Positions 1 to 7,406 of a stretch of 14,014 nucleotides of DNA are shown piece by piece. The DNA comes from an uncultured Gemmatimonadota bacterium (GTDB lineage: Bacteria; Gemmatimonadota; Gemmatimonadetes; Gemmatimonadales; Gemmatimonadaceae): positions 1-14,014 of the forward strand of contig CAIVJV010000141.1 of NCBI GenBank assembly GCA_903906325.1, given 5' to 3'. Each line of letters starts with the position of its first letter. Position 1 is the first letter of the stretch. The translations under genes and the position numbers were made by a program. The notes beneath the pieces are model-generated. The model was given only the letters and a program-made list of their open reading frames with translations. It did not search any database and was not told the origin of the DNA.

Positions 1-1
1 C

Positions 2-706
2 CTGGCGATCGGGGTGATCTGGGTCGTGGTGCAGGGGGCGGGGTTCACCGACCAGCTCGTGCGGAGCGTCTGCAACCTAGGGATGGTCCCGGGGGAGCTC
101 ACGCGTCGGGCGGCGGTGGGGGCTGGCGTCGCGATCACGCCGAATCTCATGTGCGTGGTCGATGCCGAGACCATCAATGCTTGGACCCCGCTCACCTCGA
201 TGTTCCTCCACGGCGGGTGGGGACACCTGCTGGGGAACGCCCTCTTCCTCTGGGTCTTCGGCAACAACGTCGAGGACCTCATGGGCTCGGGCCGCTTCGT
301 GGTCTTCTACCTGCTGTGCGGGTTGGCGGCGGCCGGGGCCCATGTGGCGGTCGATCCGGGGTCGATCCTCCCCACCGTGGGGGCCTCGGGGGCGATCTCG
401 GGCGTCATGGGGGCCTACCTCCTCCTCTTCCCACGGGTGCGCGTCCGGATGCTCTTCTTCTTCGGGATCTTCCTCCGGGTGATCCCGCTGCCGGCGTGGG
501 GTGTGCTCCTCTGGTGGTTCGCCTGGCAGGTGCTGGCGGGACTCCCACAGTTGGTCGGGGTCGGCGACCTCGCCGGCGGGGTGGCGGTCTGGGCCCACGC
601 GGGCGGGTTCCTGGCGGGGGTGCTCCTGGTCCGGTTCTTCGTTCGACCGGAACGAGAGTCCCACCACCGCGCACTGCTCGATCAGCGTCTCGCGGGCTCC
701 ATGTAA
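2..706 (+). CDS. Rhomboid family intramembrane serine protease (5' end outside window)
   Basis: This is a polytopic membrane protein that would cleave membrane-anchored substrates within the bilayer. Counting the first visible codon (position 2) as residue 1, all the hallmark residues of the family are present. A His-x-x-x-Asn pair in GHLLGN (His75, Asn79) matches the oxyanion-side residues, the catalytic Ser129 lies in GASGA, and the partner His199 lies in WAHAGG. Several hydrophobic segments surround them. A GTG at 14 could be read as a start, but the frame stays open to the left edge and the residues before it (LAIG) continue a first membrane helix, so the gene probably begins upstream of the window. 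The protein ends in a short charged tail after the last helix. The TAA stop overlaps a candidate Pho box. The physiological substrate is unknown, and nothing but position links it to the phosphate genes. Confidence 0.9.
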   Translation: MAIGVIWVVVQGAGFTDQLVRSVCNLGMVPGELTRRAAVGAGVAITPNLMCVVDAETINAWTPLTSMFLHGGWGHLLGNALFLWVFGNNVEDLMGSGRFVVFYLLCGLAAAGAHVAVDPGSILPTVGASGAISGVMGAYLLLFPRVRVRMLFFFGIFLRVIPLPAWGVLLWWFAWQVLAGLPQLVGVGDLAGGVAVWAHAGGFLAGVLLVRFFVRPERESHHRALLDQRLAGSM

Positions 707-719
707 CAGTTCTGTTACA
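702..719 (+). promoter_or_regulatory. Candidate Pho box, also a perfect 18-bp palindrome
   Basis: TGTAACA (702-708) and TGTTACA (713-719) are direct repeats 11 bp apart start to start, the spacing of PhoB half-sites. The same bases form a perfect inverted repeat, TGTAACAG-TT-CTGTTACA. The element overlaps the stop codon of the rhomboid gene and lies about 120 bp before the start of the DUF47-pit-ppk-porin run. A poor sigma70-like pair can be drawn downstream (TTGGCG at 736-741 and TAGCTT at 760-765), which would put the box near -60. Because it is palindromic, it could instead be the operator of an unrelated dimeric regulator. The gene context and two similar sites in this window favour PhoB. 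Confidence 0.6.
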
Positions 720-729
720 AAGGGGAATC

Positions 730-744
730 GCCCGTTTGGCGGGC
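730..744 (+). terminator. Weak stem-loop after the rhomboid gene
   Basis: GCCCG (730-734) pairs with CGGGC (740-744) around the loop TTTGG, and a short CTTT follows. It lies 24 bp after the rhomboid stop and could help end that transcript. The five-pair stem and the lack of a real T run make this a weak call. Confidence 0.25.
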
Positions 745-837
745 CTTTCGATGCGGGGCTAGCTTTCCTTCGCGTTACCGGCGCCCCCGCGATCTGGTGA
801 TGGCGAGCGCCGACCTCCGACCCTAGCCGAGCACCAC

Positions 838-1449
838 GTGCGCTTCCTTCCGAAGGACGAGGGGTTCTTCGCCCTCTTCGATCAGCTCTCGAGCCGCCTC
901 AACGCTGCCGCCACCCATCTCCAGGCGCTCTTCGCCGATCCCTCGCAACGCGAGGTCCTGACGGTCAAGATCAAGGCGGAGGAACATGCCGCCGATGCCC
1001 TCACCTATGAGGTGCTCCAGCGCATCGATCGCAGCTTCGTCACCCCGCTCGATCGCGAGGACATCCATCTCCTCACCAACCGCCTCGACAACGTCGTCGA
1101 TCTCATCGACGGGACGGCCCGTCGAGTGACGATGTACCGGATCGATGAGCCGCGCGCCTCGGCGAGCGAGCTCACCCGGGTCCTCCGTGCCGCCGCCGAG
1201 ACCATCACCGAGGGGGTCAAGCTCATCCGGAAGCCGTCCGAGGTCCACCGGATCGCTCGGCGGGTGAAGGAGCTTGAGGAAGAGGCCGATCAGATCTACT
1301 CGCAGGCGATCTCCGAGCTCTTCGAGGGACGCCCCGACCCCCTCGAGGTCATCAAGTGGAAGGAGATCTACGATAACCTCGAGCATGCGGTCGATGAGTG
1401 CGAGGATGTCGCGAACGTGCTCGAGAGCATCTCCCTCAAGAACTCCTGA
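838..1449 (+). CDS. DUF47 family PhoU-like protein, Pit accessory protein
   Basis: This is a 203-residue, almost entirely helical, charged soluble protein of the DUF47 (PF01865) family, which is structurally related to PhoU. Members are usually encoded directly before a PiT phosphate permease and are thought to modulate it from the cytoplasmic side. The N-terminus (MRFLPKDEGFFALFDQ) and internal stretches such as ALTYEVLQRIDRSFVTPLDR and LTNRLDNVVDLIDGTARR are typical, and the length is close to the family norm of a little over 200. The GTG at 838 is chosen because it places the conserved start of the family at residue 1. No clear Shine-Dalgarno sequence precedes it. The stop is two bases before the likely pit start, so the two are probably co-transcribed and coupled. 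The candidate Pho box at 702-719 is the nearest regulatory signal upstream. Confidence 0.93.
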   Translation: MRFLPKDEGFFALFDQLSSRLNAAATHLQALFADPSQREVLTVKIKAEEHAADALTYEVLQRIDRSFVTPLDREDIHLLTNRLDNVVDLIDGTARRVTMYRIDEPRASASELTRVLRAAAETITEGVKLIRKPSEVHRIARRVKELEEEADQIYSQAISELFEGRPDPLEVIKWKEIYDNLEHAVDECEDVANVLESISLKNS

Positions 1450-1451
1450 CC

Positions 1452-2483
1452 GTGGTCTGGTACATCCTCGCGATCGTCCTGGTCGCGTTCATCTTCGACT
1501 ACATCAACGGGTTCCACGACTCGGCGAATTCCATCGCCACCATCGTGGGGACGCGGGTCCTCAGCCCGTTCACCGCGGTCGCATGGGCCGCGACCTTCAA
1601 CTTCATCGCCCTCTTCCTCTTCGATACGAGCGTCGCGAAGACCATCGGGAAGGGGATGATCGACATCGCGATTGTGAACCCGGACGTGATCCTCGCCGGG
1701 CTCCTCGGCGCGATCACCTGGAATCTCGTCACCTGGTGGTATGGGATCCCCTCCAGCTCCTCGCATGCGCTCATTGGAGGCTACGCTGGCGCGGCGGTGA
1801 CGAAGGCGGGATTCGGCGCGATCATCGCCTCCGGCTGGACCAAGACCCTGCTCTTCATCGTGGTGTCGCCGATGGTCGGGATGGCGGCGGGGTGGACGCT
1901 CATGGTCCTCTCGACCTGGGCCTTCCGGAAGGCACGTCCCGCCACGGTCGATCCCCTCCTGCGGGGGATGCAGATCACGAGCTCGGCGCTCTTCTCGCTC
2001 TCGCATGGCGCCAACGATGCCCAGAAGACGATGGGGATCATCGTCTCGCTCCTGGTCGCGGGGCAGGCGCATTTCGCCAATGAAACGGGATTCCTCCGGC
2101 ACTTCTATCTGACCTCGGGGGAGGAGATCCCCTTCTGGATCAAGTTCGGGGCGCACTTCGCGATCGCCATGGGGACCCTCATGGGCGGCTGGCGGATCGT
2201 GCACACCCTCGGCTCGCGCGTGACCAAGCTCCGGCCCCTGGGCGGGTTCTGCGCCGAGACGGGCGGGGCGAGTGCGATCTTCCTCGCGACCGCGCTCGGG
2301 ATCCCCGTGAGCACGACGCATACCATCTCGGGCGCGATCGTCGGGGTCGGTGCGACCACGCGGCTCTCGGCCGTCCGGTGGGGGGTGGCGGGGCAGATGA
2401 TCTGGGCCTGGGTGATCACGATCCCGGCCTCGGCCCTCGTCGCCGCGATCTCGTACCTGGTGGTCGCCGCGATCCGCGGCTGA
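1452..2483 (+). CDS. pit: PiT family inorganic phosphate permease
   Basis: This is an inner-membrane, low-affinity phosphate transporter of 343 residues. Bacterial and eukaryotic members use proton or sodium gradients to move (metal-)phosphate. The internally duplicated PiT signatures are clear: GFHDSANSIAT near residue 15 and SHGANDAQKT in the second half, plus the serine/threonine-rich repeats IPSSSSHALIGG and IPVSTTHTISGA. Multiple long hydrophobic helices span the protein. The start is placed at the GTG at 1452, which gives VWYILAIVLVAFIFDYINGF as the first helix. An upstream in-frame ATG at 1398 would add 18 arginine- and glutamate-rich residues that merely read through the DUF47 gene. 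Only two bases separate it from DUF47, and seven bases separate its stop from ppk. This DUF47-pit-ppk order implies that phosphate import is tied to conversion into polyphosphate. Confidence 0.95.
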   Translation: MVWYILAIVLVAFIFDYINGFHDSANSIATIVGTRVLSPFTAVAWAATFNFIALFLFDTSVAKTIGKGMIDIAIVNPDVILAGLLGAITWNLVTWWYGIPSSSSHALIGGYAGAAVTKAGFGAIIASGWTKTLLFIVVSPMVGMAAGWTLMVLSTWAFRKARPATVDPLLRGMQITSSALFSLSHGANDAQKTMGIIVSLLVAGQAHFANETGFLRHFYLTSGEEIPFWIKFGAHFAIAMGTLMGGWRIVHTLGSRVTKLRPLGGFCAETGGASAIFLATALGIPVSTTHTISGAIVGVGATTRLSAVRWGVAGQMIWAWVITIPASALVAAISYLVVAAIRG

Positions 2484-2490
2484 GCCTCGC

Positions 2491-4569
2491 ATGAGCGCCG
2501 CGACGCCGGCACGGCCCGCGCGGTATCTCAACCGAGAGCGCTCCTGGCTCGCGTTCAATGCGCGGGTCCTGCATGAGGCGGAGGATGAGCGGACCCCGCT
2601 CCTCGAGCGGGTCAAGTTCCTCGCGATCTTCGCCTCGAACCTCGACGAGTTCTACATGGTCCGGGTGGCCGGCTTGCGTCGGCAGCGGTCCGCCGGCGTG
2701 CAGCATCCGGATGCCGACGGGCGGACGCCGGCCGAGCAGCTCGCAGCGATCGACGAGGCGGTGCGCCGGATGCTCGCGCGCGCGCGGCGCACGTTGCACG
2801 AGGGGCTGATCCCGCGCCTGCAGGCCATCGGCGTGACGATCGCCGAGGTGACGGCGCTCGATGCGGGGGAGCGTGCGCGGGTGGAGCAGTATTTCGAGAC
2901 GCAGGTCTATCCGGTGTTGACGCCGTTGGCGGTCGATCCGGGGCACCCCTTCCCCTACATCTCGAACCTCTCGCTCAGTCTCGCGGTGGAGCTCCGCGAC
3001 CCGGCGGATGGGCAGATCCATTTCGCCCGCGTGAAGGTGCCGAAGACGCTGCCGCGGTGGGTGCCCACCGGGAAGCCGCACACCTTCGTCGCGCTCGAGG
3101 CGCTGATCCGCGCGCGGCTCGACGCGCTCTTCCCGGGGATGCAGGTGCTCGGGGCCCACGGGTTCCGTCTGACGCGCTACTCCGATCTCGAGATCTCCCC
3201 GGAGGAGGAGCCGGAGGACCTCCTCGCCTCGATCGAGGCGCAGCTCTTCCAACGACGCTTCGGCGAGGTGGTGCGCGTCGAGGTCGAGCCCGCGATGCCG
3301 ACGCATCTCCGGGAGCGTCTCCTCGAGGAGCTGCAAGAGAGCGAGGAACCGGCGATGGTCCCGCTCTCCATGCAGGAGGTCCATGAGACGGGGCCGTTGC
3401 TCGATATGGCGGACCTGCACGCGATCGCCGCCCTGGAAATCCCCGAGCACCGAGATCCCCCCTTCACGCCGCAGATCCCGATGGCGCTCCGCGATCCCTC
3501 CCGCAGCCTCTTCGAAGTGATCCGCGAGGAGGATCTCCTCGTCCATCACCCGTATGAATCGTTCACCGCCTCGGTGGTGGCGTTCATCGAGGCGGCGGCG
3601 CGCGACGAACAGGTCCTCGCGATCAAGATGACCCTCTACCGTACCTCCGGGGATGGGACGATCGTGCGGGCGCTCACCGAGGCGGCGCAGCGGGGGAAGC
3701 AGGTGGTGGTGCTGATCGAGCTCCAGGCGCGGTTCGACGAGGTGAACAACATCGCCTGGGCCCGGACCCTCGAGTCGTTCGGGGTCCACGTGGTCTATGG
3801 CGTGCCAGGCCTCAAGACGCACAGCAAGACGACGCTCGTGGTCCGGCGCGAGGCAGAGGGGATCCGTCGGTATGTGCATATCGGGACGGGGAACTACAAC
3901 TCGCGGACGGCGCGGACGTACACCGACGTGGGACTCTTCACCTGCGACGAGGCGATCGGCGCGGATGTGAGCGACCTCTTCAACGTGCTCACCGGGTATT
4001 CGCGCTTCTCCGAGTATCGGCGACTCCTGGTGGCCCCGCAGGGGCTCCGGATGCGCCTCCTCGCCCTCATCGCCCGCGAGGCGGCGCATGCCCGCGCCGG
4101 TCGACCCGCTCGGATCGTCGCCAAGATGAACGCGGTGGTGGACCACGAGGTGATCGATGCGCTGTACACGGCCGCGCAGGCCGGGGTCTCCATCGACCTG
4201 ATCGTCCGGGGCATCTGCTGTCTGCGTCCGGGGGTGCCGGAGCTCTCCGAGCGGATCCGCGTCATCAGTGTGATCGGGCGCTTCCTCGAGCATTCCCGGA
4301 TCTGGATGTTCGAGAACGGGGGCGCCGCCGAGTTCTTCATCGGGTCGGCCGATTGGATGCCGCGCAATCTCGATCGCCGCGTGGAGGTCGTGACCCCGGT
4401 GTCGGCGGAAGCGCATCGGCGACAGCTCCGGGCCGTCCTGGAGGTCTGCCTGGCGGACGATCGGACGGCGTGGGAGCTCACCGCCACCAGCGACTACGTC
4501 CAGCGCCAACCGGCCGGCGCCGCCGAGCACGGGACGCACCAGCGATTGATGCGGTCGCCCTGGGGGTGA
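2491..4569 (+). CDS. ppk1: Polyphosphate kinase 1 (ATP:polyphosphate phosphotransferase)
   Basis: This 692-residue enzyme reversibly transfers the gamma-phosphate of ATP onto a growing inorganic polyphosphate chain. The length is normal for PPK1. The N-terminal domain is recognisable from YLNRERSWLAFNARVL (about 11-27) and FLAIFASNLDEFYMVRVAG (about 43-61). The head region follows, then two phospholipase D-like catalytic domains. His444 in LKTHSK corresponds to the autophosphorylated histidine (His435 in E. coli), followed by YVHIGTGNYNSRTARTYTD. His601 in FLEHSRIW matches the second conserved histidine, and FIGSADWMPRNLDRRVE closes the active site. The ATG at 2491 is seven bases after the pit stop, and no Shine-Dalgarno sequence is evident. 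A porin gene of the phosphate/polyphosphate-selective family follows after 39 bases. It is probably transcribed with DUF47 and pit and so possibly raised under phosphate limitation. Confidence 0.97.
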   Translation: MSAATPARPARYLNRERSWLAFNARVLHEAEDERTPLLERVKFLAIFASNLDEFYMVRVAGLRRQRSAGVQHPDADGRTPAEQLAAIDEAVRRMLARARRTLHEGLIPRLQAIGVTIAEVTALDAGERARVEQYFETQVYPVLTPLAVDPGHPFPYISNLSLSLAVELRDPADGQIHFARVKVPKTLPRWVPTGKPHTFVALEALIRARLDALFPGMQVLGAHGFRLTRYSDLEISPEEEPEDLLASIEAQLFQRRFGEVVRVEVEPAMPTHLRERLLEELQESEEPAMVPLSMQEVHETGPLLDMADLHAIAALEIPEHRDPPFTPQIPMALRDPSRSLFEVIREEDLLVHHPYESFTASVVAFIEAAARDEQVLAIKMTLYRTSGDGTIVRALTEAAQRGKQVVVLIELQARFDEVNNIAWARTLESFGVHVVYGVPGLKTHSKTTLVVRREAEGIRRYVHIGTGNYNSRTARTYTDVGLFTCDEAIGADVSDLFNVLTGYSRFSEYRRLLVAPQGLRMRLLALIAREAAHARAGRPARIVAKMNAVVDHEVIDALYTAAQAGVSIDLIVRGICCLRPGVPELSERIRVISVIGRFLEHSRIWMFENGGAAEFFIGSADWMPRNLDRRVEVVTPVSAEAHRRQLRAVLEVCLADDRTAWELTATSDYVQRQPAGAAEHGTHQRLMRSPWG

Positions 4570-4608
4570 GCCGTCGCATCCCAGACCTGGGGGTGCTATC
4601 CTCCGGCG

Positions 4609-5805
4609 ATGCGCCTCCTCCTCCTGCTCCTCCTCATCGGCCTCACGCGCCCCGCTCAGGCACAGGGCGACTCGGACCCTACCCGGCGGCCCACCGTCGA
4701 GGTGGGTGAGAAGGGGATCCTGGTCCGCGGTACCGACCCCTTCGCCTACGTCGCCTTTCGCTTCCGGATCCAACAGCTCGCCTCGGCCACCTCGGAGAGT
4801 GATGACGATCTCTCGATCGCCGCGACGCACTTCGCCGTGCGCCGCATGCGGCTCCGGATCGAGTCGGTGCTGGTCGATCCACGCCTCAAGGTCAACATCC
4901 AATTGTCGTTCTCGCGCGGCGATCAGGACTTCGAGGCCTCGAACTTCCCGAATGTCCTGCGCGATGCGTATGTGACCTGGCAGGCGACCCCGCACCTCGC
5001 GCTCGTCGGGGGGCAGGGGAAGCTCCCCGGGAACCGGCAGCGCGTGAACTCCTCGGGAGAGTTGCAATTCGCCGATCGCTCGATCGTGAACGCGGCCTTC
5101 ACCATCGATCGTGACGTCGGGCTGTTCGCGCACTACACCCGGATGGATGCGCCGCTCCCGTTCATCCTTCGCGGCGCCATCACCTCGGGGGAGGGCCGTA
5201 ACCCGAGCCCCGGAAGTGATGGGCTCGCCTACACCGGTCGGATGGAGCTCCTCCCGTTCGGCGCGTTCACCGGGGGCGGGGATTACGTCGAGGGCGACCT
5301 CCGTCGTGAGCCGACGCCCAAGCTCAGTGTCGCGCTCGGGCTCTCACACAACGATCGAGCGATCCGCACCGGGGGCCAGCTGGGGCGTCCCCTCTTCGCG
5401 CCTCGGAGCATGACGACCTATCTCGCGGACGTGCTGTTCAAGTACCGTGGCTTCGCGGCGAGTGCGGAGGTGGCGCGGCGCGATGCGCCGGACCCAATCA
5501 CCACGGATGGCAGCGTCACGCGCTATGTCCTCACCGGCGATGGGGTCACGGGCCAGGTGTCGTATCTGCTCCGCAACGGGATCGAGCCCGCGCTCCGGGT
5601 CTCGATGGTCTCCCCGAAGGCGGAGCTGGCCGGGCGGGCCGGCGCCGATCGGCAGCGCCAGGTCGGGCTCGGCCTCACCCGCTACCTCAACGCGCATCGC
5701 GTGAAGTGGCAGGGGGAGCTCCTGCACGACGACTATCGCAACGCGCTCACGCGCGCGACGCGCGGCGCGTGGACGCTGCGGAGCTCGATCGAGGTCGGGA
5801 TCTAG
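4609..5805 (+). CDS. Phosphate/polyphosphate-selective outer-membrane porin (OprP/OprO family)
   Basis: This is a 398-residue outer-membrane beta-barrel precursor. A leucine-rich signal peptide ends at about residue 18 (RPAQA, then QGD). The mature part matches the porin O/P family (PF07396) over its diagnostic core, about residues 117-164: LRDAYVTWQ, then GGQGKLPGNRQR, then SSGELQFADRSIVNAAF. Alternating hydrophobic residues continue to the C-terminus, WTLRSSIEVGI. In Pseudomonas, OprP prefers phosphate and OprO prefers polyphosphate. Many family members are uncharacterised, so selectivity here rests on the neighbours ppk and pit. The gap of 39 bases after ppk holds no promoter or terminator that I can see, so it is likely the last gene of the operon. 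Its TAG stop is interlocked with the ppx stop on the other strand. Confidence 0.87.
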   Translation: MRLLLLLLLIGLTRPAQAQGDSDPTRRPTVEVGEKGILVRGTDPFAYVAFRFRIQQLASATSESDDDLSIAATHFAVRRMRLRIESVLVDPRLKVNIQLSFSRGDQDFEASNFPNVLRDAYVTWQATPHLALVGGQGKLPGNRQRVNSSGELQFADRSIVNAAFTIDRDVGLFAHYTRMDAPLPFILRGAITSGEGRNPSPGSDGLAYTGRMELLPFGAFTGGGDYVEGDLRREPTPKLSVALGLSHNDRAIRTGGQLGRPLFAPRSMTTYLADVLFKYRGFAASAEVARRDAPDPITTDGSVTRYVLTGDGVTGQVSYLLRNGIEPALRVSMVSPKAELAGRAGADRQRQVGLGLTRYLNAHRVKWQGELLHDDYRNALTRATRGAWTLRSSIEVGI

Positions 5806-7406
5806 TCGTCGGCGCGGAGCACCGCGCCATTCGGCGCGACGACCTCGATCGGGACCCCGGCGACCTCCCCCAAGAGGGCGGCCTTCCGCGCCCCACCCCA
5901 TGCCTCCAACCGCAACGGGTCGCTCGCTCGGCGAGGGACCAGGGTGATCCGGATCGCCCGATCGAGCCACCGCACTTTGACGCGCTCGATCGCGCTGGAG
6001 TGGCCCCGGTCCAAACCGTCGGCGAGTCGCAGCAACGCGGCAAGACGCACCACTCGCTCCCGGCTCGCCCGGTCCAGCGCCCACCAGGCCTCATGCTCGC
6101 GCCGCGGTCGCTTCCCGCGGTGATAGCGGGCCACCTGGGCGATCAGCACCTGATCGGTCGGGGTGATCCCGAGGAGGTCCGCATGGAGGATGAGATGGTA
6201 CGAATGCTTGTGATGGGCGACGTAATTGATGTGGTACCCCACATCGTGCAACAGCGCCGCATCCGCGAGGATCTGCCGGTCCTCCGGCTCACAGCCGATC
6301 CGTGTGCCCATGGCATCGAACAACTGGAGGGCCAGGCGACGCACCTGCTCGGCATGCGGGGCCTCATAGTGACAGCGCTCGGCGAAGGCGACGACCGATC
6401 GCTCGCGCGCCTCGCCCGGATCCGCGATCGTCGGGGTCACACGGGCGCTCTCGAGGACCAGTCCCTCCCGGATCCCGTAGGCGGACGTGAGGAGCTCGCG
6501 CGGCTCGACGCGCGCGAGCACCTCCGCGGCCACCGCGAGCCCCGCCACGATGAGATCCGCGCGTCCCGCGTTCAGCCCCGGTACCGCGAGGCGTTCCTCC
6601 ACCGACATGGTCGCGAGCTGTTCGAGCAGATGCTCCACCTCCTGTCGCGGCACGCGCGTCCCGTGGACGCTCCGCACCTTCACGCCCTGCCGCGCGAGGT
6701 ACATCCCCGCCAGGTTGGTGAAGGTCCCCCCCGACCCGATGACTTCGGCGTTGCGCCAATCCCGGAGGGGGAGGGCCTTCTTGATCTCCTTCCGCACCGC
6801 CTTGCGGAGCTTGCGGACTCCCTTCGGTCCGGGCCGACCGGCGAGATAGCGCTCCGTGAGCCGGATCGCGCCGAACGGGAAGGAGACGAGTCGCTCCACG
6901 AGCCCTTCGGCGGCGAGTGCGAGCTCGAGCGAGCCCCCCCCGATATCCATGACGACGCTGCGCCCCCGTCCGAGCTCGAAGTGCGCGAGGGCGGAGCGGA
7001 AGGCGAGGTGCGCCTCCTCGTCGCCGCGGAGGATCCGGCAGCGAAGTCCTGTCTCGCGGCGCACCCGTGCGAGGAAGGCGGCGCCGTTCGCCGCATCCCG
7101 CACCGCGGAGGTCGCGACCACCTCGATCCGGGAGACGTCGAGCTGTTTGGCCAGGGTCGCCATCCGACTGAGCGCGGCGATCGCCTCATCCATGTTCGTG
7201 TCGCCCAGCCGCCCCGTGTGGCTGAGCCCATGCCCGAGGCGCGGGGCGGCCTTCATCTCATCCACCACGCGGATCTCGCCGCGTGGGGTGACATCAGCGA
7301 TCAGCTGGCGGATCGAGTTCGAACCGATGTCGATCGCGGCGATGCGCTGCCCCAGCGGCGTGGGGTCACGCGCGATGTCCGCCGGGAGGCGCGTCGGGTG
7401 GCTCAC
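5802..7406 (-). CDS. ppx: Ppx/GppA family exopolyphosphatase with C-terminal HD domain
   Basis: This 534-residue ASKHA-fold phosphatase is expected to release phosphate from polyphosphate ends and/or hydrolyse pppGpp. From the chosen start, the phosphate-1 motif AAIDIGSNSIRQL lies near residue 25, the acidic catalytic region RGDEEAHLAF near 130, and the phosphate-2 motif MDIGGGSLEL near 155. A C-terminal HD-type domain (about 350-534) carries LLHDVGYHINYVAHHKHSYH, with His387-Asp388, and later RYHRGKRP. The frame is open further upstream, but the GTG at 7406 is preferred. It overlaps the stop of the lipoprotein gene in the GTGA arrangement, and upstream residues are non-conserved, basic and proline-rich. 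The length is close to that of the two-domain E. coli Ppx. The gene converges on ppk-porin rather than joining it, so synthesis and breakdown of polyphosphate can be controlled separately. Ppx and GppA cannot be told apart by sight. Confidence 0.92.
   Translation of the reverse strand: MSHPTRLPADIARDPTPLGQRIAAIDIGSNSIRQLIADVTPRGEIRVVDEMKAAPRLGHGLSHTGRLGDTNMDEAIAALSRMATLAKQLDVSRIEVVATSAVRDAANGAAFLARVRRETGLRCRILRGDEEAHLAFRSALAHFELGRGRSVVMDIGGGSLELALAAEGLVERLVSFPFGAIRLTERYLAGRPGPKGVRKLRKAVRKEIKKALPLRDWRNAEVIGSGGTFTNLAGMYLARQGVKVRSVHGTRVPRQEVEHLLEQLATMSVEERLAVPGLNAGRADLIVAGLAVAAEVLARVEPRELLTSAYGIREGLVLESARVTPTIADPGEARERSVVAFAERCHYEAPHAEQVRRLALQLFDAMGTRIGCEPEDRQILADAALLHDVGYHINYVAHHKHSYHLILHADLLGITPTDQVLIAQVARYHRGKRPRREHEAWWALDRASRERVVRLAALLRLADGLDRGHSSAIERVKVRWLDRAIRITLVPRRASDPLRLEAWGGARKAALLGEVAGVPIEVVAPNGAVLRADD

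Noticed and set aside
1398..1451. Longer N-terminus for Pit from the ATG at 1398
   Set aside because: The 18 extra residues are read from the end of the DUF47 gene in another frame and would put a charged segment before the first helix. The GTG at 1452 fits the family better.
1368..2615. A 415-codon - strand open frame opposite pit
   Set aside because: It is antisense to the PiT permease, is low in complexity and has no domain.
2416..5133. A 905-codon open frame on the - strand across ppk and the start of the porin gene
   Set aside because: It lies fully antisense to well-recognised genes. Its product is dominated by Arg, Glu, His, Asp and Pro with no domain, which is the usual result of reading GC-rich coding DNA on the other strand.
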